Part shown: positions 1-11,500 of the stretch, one piece after another | Position numbering within the stretch: the first letter of the stretch is position 1 | How the letters are laid out: the number at the start of each line of letters is the position of its first letter | Assembly (NCBI GenBank): GCA_014706295.1 | Contig: JACSVZ010000002.1 | Span: 108,124,547 to 108,188,546, forward strand | Origin: Lycocorax pyrrhopterus obiensis | Taxonomy: Eukaryota; Chordata; Aves; Passeriformes; Paradisaeidae | Length of the DNA: 64,000 nucleotides | Reading direction: 5' to 3' | The notes under the pieces: generated by a model | Seen by the model: only the letters and a program-made list of their open reading frames with translations | What the model was told of the DNA's origin: nothing | Databases searched by the model: none | Translations under genes and position numbers: made by a program

Positions 1-826
1 GAATACTGTTCCATGAGGCAGGACTAGAAGAACACCATATTTAAATAAGACTACTTCGACCTAAGGGGTCAATTTATGAAGCTGCTGTATTGATTTATTT
101 TGTTTCCATAAATTAGCATATTATCCCCACTCCTTCCTTATACCCTGCATCAAACAGTAAAACTTTCCTGACAGCACAGTTGAAATCTCAGCTTCTTCAT
201 ACACTCAAACTATTGCTGACATAATCAATTCTGGAATTCTCCTTCCAGGAGAGGTAAATTAGCACAGTTTCCCTCAGTTACATCAGCTATAGATTCTAAT
301 TTGTGCACAACATGATCAAGCTGAGAATTAGAAAAGACATTGGTCTAAATTAAAAGATGTATAAATTAACAAATCAAGAAGAACTTGAAGAAAAGCCAAG
401 AATTATTAAATACATCTCTACTCAGATGGCAAAAGATAAAACGATTTTTTGTATTTTTTAAATCTTTTTAAAGAGCTGTGTTATTCTGTACAAGCTGAAG
501 AAGAGCAGATAAGAGTGATTCTCAATTAATATTGCTGATGATACTCTACAGTAGCGAACAGAAAGGGTAAACTACATGTAATCCATATGAATAATGAATT
601 ATTTTTTCATACATTCCATATTACAAAATCTCCTGTAGTATTTGAGATGTGTACACTGTTACTCTTTGCCCTGAATCATACACATGGCTGGAATAAGCAA
701 AGACATTTATATTGGCATTAACTGTGTCAGGGCATTAGACTTCATATTTGAGGGACTGTCCATTGGGAAATTAGAAAGGGGATGAAAATACTTTTTTTTT
801 AACCTTTATAAAGACATTTTACTTAC
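1..826 (-). other. Desmocollin intron 8, partial
   Basis: AT-rich sequence left of the exon 8 donor, running off the window. I see no exon or recognisable repeat in it. Confidence 0.8.
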
Positions 827-961
827 TTGTAACTGTTTAAAGGATGGTGCATTGTCATTCGTATCTTCAATTTTGATGACAACTGTTCCTGTACTGCACA
901 AACCAAAAGGCTGACCTGCCATATCTCTCACTTCAACTAACAAAGTGTAACTGGGTACGAG
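827..961 (-). CDS. DSC2: Desmocollin exon 8: end of EC2
   Basis: 135 nt encode residues 306-350 in phase 0. The frame reads [20 protein letters not shown], then [21 protein letters not shown]318 in the RDM motif and the ED-NDNAP linker (337-344) complete the calcium sites between EC2 and EC3. Acceptor CTTTTTAG|CTC, donor CAA|GTAAGT. This is the last exon inside the window; EC3 should follow left of position 1. Confidence 0.95.
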
Positions 962-3900
962 CTAAAAAGAAGAATAAAACCATACAGAAGTTTGTCATAC
1001 TCACTTTTTTAATTGCAAAGTTACATACAGGAGTAGAACTAAATATTTCACTCCTGTTCCACAACTCTGCTCTAAATTCAGTGCTCCCGACAAAATGAGG
1101 CAATTAGCTTTGGGGCTTTTTTCATTATAGCTCAAAAGGAAAAGCAGCAAAATATTTTTCCATGGCTGAGCAGTGCTGAGTTCAGCACCTGTTAGTAACA
1201 TGCATGCTGTATCTTGTATCAAATAAAGCTTCTCACAGCATCAGCATTATTTTCCAAAACCTGAAGTTTCGGAAGATACAGACGACACACTTTCATCTGT
1301 TATTTGTCTGCCCTTTAGAGCAACAGAGTATTCCCTTAGGTTGCCAGGAGGTAAAGTGTTTCAATGCACATCTCTTATTTCACTGAGGATGAAAGAAAAC
1401 TGTGCTGTGACCAGCCTCTGTCTGGGCAATACAGGATACGGCAATGCCAGCCATTTGTCAGAGTCTGGCCCTAAAGGAGTCAATGTCCTTATCAGTTCCA
1501 AGGGGCTCCCCGATAAGCAGACCACTTAAATCCCTGACTTGAGCCAGAACAGCAGAAAGTTTTTTTTTAATGTGAACAACCAAGGGAACAGGGGCCAGGG
1601 GAAGAAAAGTGTGGGCAGAGGGGAAGGGAGGAAACACAAGACAGTACAGATGGATTAGACACAAAAAGACTAAGTCTGTAAATCAAGACAATAACTCTAG
1701 TTATGAATGCCTGGAAGTAGCATTCAGTTTCGCTGGTGCAAGAAAGAAATCTCCTGTTGTACTTCATAAGTTTATCTTTAAAAGATAGGCAGTGAACTAG
1801 TTTTTCAATCCTTTCTTCCTCACTGTGACAGCTTCCTTAGTAGTCACAGTGACGCTCACAATCACTGCAATTTTCTCTGGCTAAAAAGGTTGAGCACTGT
1901 ATCTGCATGTGCAAAATTTTGCAACGTGCTGTTTTACATGGATTTTCAGTCATGAAACAACACAAGTATGCCATAGTATAACTCCTTTAATCTTCAGAAA
2001 AGATGTGCCTGTAGCAATGTTTTCTAGAATGACTGTCTTATGCTAGAATTATTATTTTGAATTACACATGCCTGTCATTTTTCTTCTAGAGTAAACTATC
2101 TCTCACATGACATGCTATCAAAAAAAGAAATCCTGTATCTTATTTGCTTGAAAGGTAGCTGTTAAAAATAAATGGGTGGCACTTTAATTTTAAGAAATGG
2201 TATATTACTGTTTAGGTTTCAACTATTGGAGATATTTCTAGTTAATATAGAATGACTGACTAGTTCCAGAGAACCTGGTTCATCTTCTCTGTGAAGAAGC
2301 AAGAAGCACCGCAAATCAAGCTTAATTAGGAGGAAACAGTAGCTTATGGGAGTCCTGAACACAGAAGGAATAAAAAATCCATAGGTTGAACAGCTGAGCA
2401 GTAGGAAGGTCTCTGCCAAGGTTAGCTAGAATATGGTAATCTATGCAGAAACTCTCTGGACTAATTACAGGTCTCTGAAAAGCTTCAGAAGGTCCTTGGA
2501 GACATTAACAAAAAATGGGTAACAGAAGCTATGTCTGGTGATTCCCATGCCAGCATTTCATAGAATCATAGGAAGGCTTGGGTTGGAAGGGACTGTAAAG
2601 ATCATCTAGTTCCAACCTGCCAATGCCATGAGATTCCACCCCACGAGCTTCCACCCACTAACTCAGTTTTCTCAGGGCTCTGTACAAACTGACCTTGAAC
2701 ACTTCCAGGGATGAGGCATCCACAACCTTTTTGGGCAACCTGCTCCAGTGCCTCACTAGCCTCTGAGTAAAGAATTTCTTCCCAACATCTAACCTAAATA
2801 TCTCCTCTTTTAGTTTAAAACCACTTCCCATTGTCCTATCACTATCTGCCCATGCAAAAAAAAAGTCACTCTCCTTTTTTATAAGCCCCCTTTAAGAACT
2901 AAAATGCTGTAATGAGTCTTCTCTTCCCTAGGCTGAACAACTCCAGCTCTCTCAGCCTGTCTTCACAGAAGGGGTGCTCCAACTTTTGGATTTGAACTTC
3001 TTCACATCCCTCCTCTGGACCTGCTCTAACAAGTCCATGCCCTTCCTGTGCTGAGGAGCCCAGAGGGGGATGCAGCCCTGCAGGTGGGGTCTCACAACGG
3101 CAGAGCAGAGTGGTATTAAGAAGCTATCTGTGTGCACTAGATGACAGCTGAGAATGTTTCAGGAAAGATCACCTCTCTGTCCAGCTGTGGCAGTAATACA
3201 GAGATGACACCAGTGTCACCATGTACAGAAAACGCTGGGGTGATTGGTGGCATTTGTGACACAATGCGGTATTTCAACGTGGTATGCAGAGTATAAGGCT
3301 CATCTCTGTCCTCTGCAATCACTTTTCCAACAACAACACCTGTGAACACAACACAGCAATTTTTAGTTCCAGAAAAATCTGTAAATAGTAAAAAATTATT
3401 TGACTGGGTATTTCTGTTTTACACATGTGAAAATAGCTATTTGATCATTTAGCTCTAAATGAAAATAATATCTAAAACACAATAAATAGCAGCAAAAATA
3501 AAGTAATGGTGTAAAATTATCTATTCAGTCATCTGGGCATTTTTTTTTCATTCTTAGACAAAGTCGTGATTATCGCAGCTGTCAAAAAAGAATAATCAAA
3601 AGAAATAATGAAAGTTTTTATTTCAATTAGTGTTTTTGACATTGACTTCTAATTAAGCATCTCAAACACAGCTGAAAAGCTGCTGCCAGGGGGCTGGAGC
3701 TCTCTGACGTGGGTCAAACTGCACTACCACCTCACACAGAGCAGTGCTGTACCACACTCCCATAGCCTCAGTGGGTTTAGAACTTCTCTTTAAATCAATA
3801 GCTCACACAGTAAGAAGTACAGCAGTTCAGAGAACGAAATGCAAGTGGATTTTTGGGATAATGGGGAAGACACTTTGCTTCCTTTTTTGCGAAGCAAGTC

Positions 3901-5520
3901 AGACTTTCCCCACTCTATGACCCTGGCCTAGGAGATGAATGGGGAATGGTACACTGTGGCTCTTGCATTCCTTATTTTCTGGGGTCCATCATTCTCCTAG
4001 CTTTTGCTGTTTGTTACACAGACACATGAAGACACAGGCAAATCCCAGCCTTTTACAAGTATGGGCAAAAGCAAGACTTTCTCCAACCCTGCCCTCTCCC
4101 AGGAAAAGTCCCACCTTAGTTTGTCAGCTTGGACATACACTGTAAGCTTAACCAAAGGCATCTTACACGTTAGAAAATCACCTTTTTAATTGTTTAAGAG
4201 ACTTTTAAAAACATTTTATGGAAACAGATGTTTTTTGGATAAATAACATTCTTAAATTTTTCAAATCATTTTAGGTACACTGAATCACAGTTTTTAAAAA
4301 CTTCTTCTAACAATACTTTTCACTATGACTGAGATGACAATTTGGAATTTCTAATCATTAAGAAATCTTCAGCTCCTCTTTGCAAATTCAGCCTTTGCTG
4401 TAACATAATATTCCCCAGGAAATCCCACTCAAATGTCCTAAAAGGCAGGATTAAATCTAGTCATACTGATATGTAACTAAGCTGAGTAGTGGTACGTGTG
4501 TTAAGTGATTTAAAACAACTCTTACCAGGCCTGGAATTTTCAGGGACACAAAATTCAAAAAGGTCTTGTGTAAAATATGGAGCATTATCATTATCATCCT
4601 CTATCCTGATTGTATGCACAAGTGGTACTTCTGGTGAATAACCATCTGGAGTGGTTGCGAAGCAAATGATCTGTAAGAAAAATTCAGTGCTTAAGCAACA
4701 CGTAGTATTATTACACTTTTAGTTCAATGGAGGAGTCAGTAAAATGAAATGAAATACAGTGTGCAAAGCCAGTCCTTCTCAAGAACAGGCTCTTCAGGCA
4801 CATGGAAGGGGATGTGACTCGTACCTTAGAGTGAAAACAAAACAAAACCTTTGAATGCTTTCCAATTTTCCCCCTTCCATTCCTCACACACCGCAAGTAT
4901 TTTAATCACTTTCTCCCTGACCCCTCCTCCAACTCTTTCACTCTTTCCAAGTTTCTTGAACCCATTTTTTTTCAAGTGTTTACAAGGCAATCTTAGTTAC
5001 CAAAATTTAGATGTACACATTGTTATTTAGAACAAAACAAGAATGAGAGCAAAACTATTTGCCCATTGTAACATAATCTAATAAAATGCAGCAATAGGTA
5101 CTGAAAATTACCTATTTAGAAGGTGTTTCTACTAATTGCCTTCTTACACTTCTCAGCCAGTAGAGAGAGCAGTGTACCTTGTTAACAGAACTGAACAGCT
5201 TGAGAGACTCAGAAAACCACAGTCGTCTAGAGTTTACCTTTATTTTGTTTTTCTGCAGATATTTTAAACACTCCCTGAAAAATTCTTCCTAGAAGTGATG
5301 CAAATCCAATAGCTCACTATGTTTATGCTTCAATTAGAGATAAAGCAGTGAAAAGCAAAGCTACTCTCAAGATCTATGTGACCAGCTATTTATTTATTTG
5401 CTACTGATTTTATCTCTTCAACACCAAGGATATTACTCAGAATAGACAGGTGATTCCAGATCTTGTTTGCTGCCATTTCCCCTGCAACCCCACTGTCAAA
5501 TATATGCATGACAGATTAAG

Positions 5521-5576
<56 letters not shown>

Positions 5577-8500
5577 ATTATATTTACACAACATAGGCCT
5601 GTACCTGAAAACTTGGATATTGTTCACGGTCTACCGCACGAGTAGCAAAGATATTTCCAGTTTCTCTTTCTATGTAAAACAAACCCTTTGGATCTTGATC
5701 AATTCCTGGTCCACTTGCAGAATAATAAATTGTGTAGTTCTGAGCTGTGTCTGACTGGACCTATAAGAAGACATTTTTAAGCCAAAGCAAAAATAGCAAC
5801 AGCATCTCAATACATGTCCCCCATTTCATGATCGCATTTAGCACAAACAAAAGCTTCTAAAACAAAAAACCAAACTTGATTCACAGTTCACAGAACAGGA
5901 GAACAGCCTGCCATGTGACTGCCTTCCTTTATAATGCGTGTACATGAGAAGGGGAGTTAATTCAAACTCATAAATATCTAGAACTACTGAATTAAAGAAA
6001 TGACAGTATGTAAGAAAAAAAAAATTGAAATCCAATCTCTCTAGAATACTTCACACACGAGGCACACTCAGATACAGAAGGCTTATTTCTAAACCTGTTC
6101 AGGAGACTTTAGTTTTAGTGCATTCACTGAGACTGTGGTTTGCACATAAAGAAGAAAAAGTGAAGGAAGGAAAGGAGGAAGAAAGACCACATAGTCCAAG
6201 AGATATGCCAATTCAGATAGTATCTGCATGTCGTTACGAGCACCAAGGAGGCAACATTAGACTTATCTATTTATAAACACTCTTCTCCTAAAATACTTTC
6301 CTTATTTACTGGATGCCAGAAGTTAGGAGGGTAAGATTAGTAGAAGAATGATTGCTCTGCACAGACTCTGTTATTACACTTGTCTCTACACATCTGCTAC
6401 CAGGCACTCTGTAATCTAGTGAAGGCTAGATGGATCTATGATAACTTTAGTTCTTGCATTTCTCTTTCACGCCTACTTGTTTTCTTCCAGTAAGTACTTT
6501 TCTGAACAACACAGGCCATACTCAAGTCTTCAAGGCTGAAGGTACACACCTTGAGCTCCAGAAAGGATGTAGACAAGCAGGCAAAATTTACCCCAGCCTG
6601 TGTTTACAAAACCTTTTTCTAGGCAATGTTTAGTGGAGGGTTGTTTGCTGCTGCTTTTCTTTTAATTACACAGACTGATCTCCAGGCCAAAGAGCTCTCT
6701 TTGATAGTATGTCTCTCTCCTTTTTTCAACTTTTACACAATTCCGTTTCACTCCAACAAATAAGATCACAAGTTATTTCAGGTGCAAGATCACGAGATAT
6801 ACAATGAACAGGACAGAACAAGATGGAGGAATAATAGCAGGAATGTCATCGGTAGGGAATACAACACAGCTCATTTTCTTCATCATAAAAGTCATGTACA
6901 AAACTAGCATGGGTCATAAAATTAAGGTTCATACAAAATGTACCTGCTGTATTTGCAGTGGGAAAGGTCCCAGGGAGTTCTCTATCATGACAGATGGAAT
7001 AGGGCCCCACCTTCTTTTGGTTCTCTTGAGAACTGTATCTCTAGCATGCCTGGTCTTAGGTGTCTGGGTCAAGAAGATAAAAAGACAGATGAGAATACAT
7101 CCCTATATTCTTAACTGCATATATTTTTGCTTAACTGCCATCCTGCATTTCCATCTTTCTCCCTCCATTCCAGTCTTCCTACTGACAATTTGTTTTTCCA
7201 AGGTCTTCATTTCTGATTATATCTGTGATAATATTCCAAGCTTTTTCATTTCTTGTAATACTTTGCATGAATAATATCTGCTTTAATTCCTCAAACATGG
7301 CTTTTAAGATTCTTGACATTCCTGATTATGCTACTTGCTAGCATCTCCCATTTGAGAAAGGAAATCTGCTGACTAAAGCAACACAGTAATCAACAATTGC
7401 TAAACAAAAATACACTCTCCACCAGTATTTTGCCTGATTATTTGAATTCTAAAATTCAACTACAGATACTCGGCATGAAGCTGTACTCTGTGAAAAAGTA
7501 TTTCAAATAAGTAAGGTATCTTCAAATAGAACTTAACCTTTTTTTCTTCTTCCACCAGGCTAACGTGTATTTTCTTTTGAACTTGTTCTTGAATGTCCTT
7601 AAGTAATATGGTAAAAGTCTTTTTCTCAGCAGACAAAGAAAGAGCAGACGTTGTATACACAGAACCATCTTCTAGAACCTTGAAGTTCCCATCACTGGAA
7701 CTGATAAACTCTGCAGACTGAAGGCATTCTTTCAAATCAACTGTAAGAAAAAATATTCAGACAATAACTCAAACAGCAAAAAAAAATCCCTCATAAAACA
7801 AAAAACCCCATGCCCCAAGTAAAAATTATATTTACTGCCACATAGAGTCTTCAAAAGCTTGTCATTCAGTATTTAAGCATCATACACACAGATTTTAAAA
7901 CCTATTTATGCACTCAGATTTAACCAAGTTTTCATTAATTTCCACTCTAGTTCATTAGTGTTTCCTAAAGGACGTGGGTGCTTTGTGGATATCGCTCAAC
8001 AAAACACTATTAAACTGGTAAAACTATTGAAGCATCAGAGATGAAATTCTGTACATTTAAATGCAAAAAACATCGCAGACATGCCCATTATTGGGCCAGT
8101 AGCTATTACATTTGCCTCGTGCTCCATGCCCTACAATATCAGTGAAGACGATTAATTAATGCAAATGCCCAATGGAGATGTTACATCTTGGAAGTTTTGC
8201 CCTCAGGAGGAAAGCACTGACTGGTACTATGTGATTTAATAGTCTTGGGAGGACAAAGGCCTTTAAATTATGAGGCAGACAGATGGGAGAGATAAAGACT
8301 AACTCTAGAACAAACAATTAGCAATTTTTTAATATGTATGTGATAGAACCCCATACAGGTAATTTCAGCATACTTCCCAAATATTTTTCATTGTACTTGC
8401 TATCACTTGTGGCTAAAATAGATTTTTTACACTTCGGTAAACTCAGTTCAGCAACAAGTAGTTTAGCACTACAGCTGGACAAAAAGCAAAATCAGGATAT

Positions 8501-11500
8501 AATCACGGCCCTAATCACAAATGATTTGGTACCCTGAAAAGGATGAAAGTCAGAGACTCAAACTCCAGACAAATGATCATTGCAGAGCACAAGAGGTGTG
8601 TCACGTTCTCAAAACGAAAACTTTGCAATACTCTTTCAATGGTATCATAGCGGGTGTAACACTGCTGTATGAAAGCTGTTTGCAAAATTCACAAAGATTC
8701 AGAATTTCATCCTGTATACGCAGATGACATTTTCAACAAATTAAATTTCATTTTGCTTTCAAAACTTCAAGAACAAGTGGGAAGCATAATTCTAAATACA
8801 ATGTGATTTCTTCTTCCTCTTAAGTCTGTCCTTTAAATGCACAAATAAAGATTTCCTAGACTTTCTATGGTAATGCAGCAGTGACTCCTATCCTTTTTCA
8901 TCTGTACAGTGCAAATAGAGTACTGAAGAGAATACCACAGCCTTGCTTAAATTTGCCTTATACTGCTGCCTATTACAGCACTGCATTTCCAAAAATTCCA
9001 GACTGGGGATTTTGTTTCTGATGGTTATATGAGTCAACACTATGCTCAGTTAGCTATATCTCTGCGGGATTTTTTTCTTTCAAACCTCTGGTATTAGATA
9101 TAAAAAACCCTTACAATAGCCAAGAAAATCCTGACTAACTTCACTGTCAAGGTATGGTCCTTGTATCAATGCAAAATATTTCTCCATAAATGCTTAAGTA
9201 ATGTCATTTGAGCTATAATGGTTTTATTAAAAGTTTTAGGGGGAAAGAAAGTTTAAGTTCCATGTTATGCAATTTCTTTCAAAGCACTGCAATAACATGA
9301 AGTTTTATTTTTATAAATTAAGTTTATTTACATACATAAATGTTAAAGTCTATGAAAACTCACACAGCTGTAGCAGCCTTCATTTTAAAACCTAAAAGAT
9401 CAAGGAATTTTCATTATAAAGCTAGATTTTCTGAGCAATTGTGATGAACTACCAATTCACTTTATTTGTTCCTTCTGTAGAAATGTGGATTAGGACTGCA
9501 GACTCGGAGCATATTCCTTTGTTGTCGTAGGACTCACAAAAGGCACCTCTAAATCCTCAAACTCAGTCTCAAGCAGCACAGAATCCTTCAGCACCTCTTA
9601 TGCCACACCTTTCAAAGCTGCCTTTGAAAGACTGGTCTGAAAAAAAAATAGGAGTGGGGTGTTTTTTGGTCTCTCCTATTCCTCCCAGTCACCTGCAAGC
9701 TGCCCTAAACTGAGACAGACTGTCCAGTCAGATGGCAGCACTCTCCCAAAAGAATGTGCATGCAGGATACCTCTGCAACACAGCCCCTCGTATGCCCTGA
9801 ATGCCCCAGCACTGCTGAGCAGTCACATCAGTGTTTCACAGAGCAGCAGCCTCTTGGTGCCTGGTTAAGTGCGTTTTGTCTTCTTTTTTTATGTCTTCCA
9901 TTGTCCAAATGACTTACTTTCTTCTTCATATGACCATGGGTTATGGGTGCAATTGGGAATACCAAGCATTTACTTAAATAGTAAGCCTTAAGACTCCAAA
10001 TTTTGAAAACATTAAATTCTGCCATTTTAAATACTGTACCCTGACAATAGCTCTTTATGCAAAAGTCAAATGGATGCATGGAGCCGGTGTTCAAATCCAT
10101 AACAAACACAGGGCGTATCCTTCATAAAAAGGCTGATCCAGCTGTTTAGCTGGCTGTCCAGTCATCCATTCATTCCATTAAAAAAAAAAAAGTCTCCTCC
10201 ACTGTTAACAGCATCTCCAGCACAGGTGCAATGTTGTGTTGTTAAGCTGGGAATCTCATAGTTTCTCACCTCTGCCAACTAACGTGTCAGCCTCTAGTTC
10301 AGAAGGAACATGAAAAATTACTTTCTTGCAAGCTTCACAGCACAAACTCAGCACCTAGAAAACAAATGAAGAAATCAGGAAAAAAAACCCACATAATTAC
10401 ATGGTATTTTGAACTAGACACTGAAGCTGACTTTGGTTTGTTTGTTTGTTACGACAAGCGAGTGAAACAGCACAGAAAGCACTCCTCCCTAAAAATTCAG
10501 GTACTGTACAGCACAGCATATAAAGTTTTAAACTGGAAACAAGATGTGACTACTGCTCCTGGATTTGTCCATGGCTCATGTTTTGTTTTTTTCTAAAATC
10601 ACTGCACCACTGACATTAACAGCAAGAGTTCTCTTTGACTAGAAGATTTTGCCTACACTATTACTTCAGTAGAGAAAAGATAAAATACAGCTTCACCGTG
10701 CACTCCCTCCGACAGCATTCCTGACCAATTTAGATCCAAGGTCTCTAAGTATTAAGGTTTAATCCATCAACACTCAGTTTGGTAGAACTGTGGTCATGCT
10801 GAACATTAAAGGGACAAGTGTCTCATTAAAACCACATGACGACACTTGCACTTATGTATCACTTTGCATCTCCAAAGTGCATTCTCAACAAACTAATTAA
10901 ATCTAGCTTCAGCAATTAGATATGACATAAATAAAATGTCATGTATCACAGCAGTCCACTCCCATATAACCAGTTACAAAATAGGTCCTCCTAAAACTTC
11001 AAATGAGTAGTAGATAACCAGACCTCTTTCTAAAAAGAATCACATACAAAGATTTTCCTCAGCACAGAGCAAGTGAATCCTGATCTCAGATTATATGTGT
11101 GTTTTTGCCTAGTTTCTATCTCTATGTTTAAAATTGTAATCCAAAAATCACACAGACAATTAAACAAAGATGTAGAAAAATGTAAATAAATCTATCCACC
11201 CTTTTATGTGCATTTACTCTTTCAGGATGAAAGTCTAGCAAAAAAGGAAAAGCATTTTTATTTTGCACATACCTTTAGGATTAAAGGTATAAAGGAGTAA
11301 ATAGTTAATGGAAATCCTGAAAATTACTTGTGATGCTTATTAAGAAAATATTTAAATAAAAATACTTTAAACTCTTAAAGACATTAGGACCCTTCAGAAA
11401 AAAAAAATGCTGTGTCTGCACCATAAAAGCTCTTCATATAGTTCCTTACATATATACAGAGATATAAAAATATGCATATACACAAATAATTTAAACATCC

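Noticed and set aside
6804..7274. 156-codon plus-strand frame
   Set aside because: It is antisense to desmocollin exon 4 and its flanking introns; no motif and no reason to be coding.
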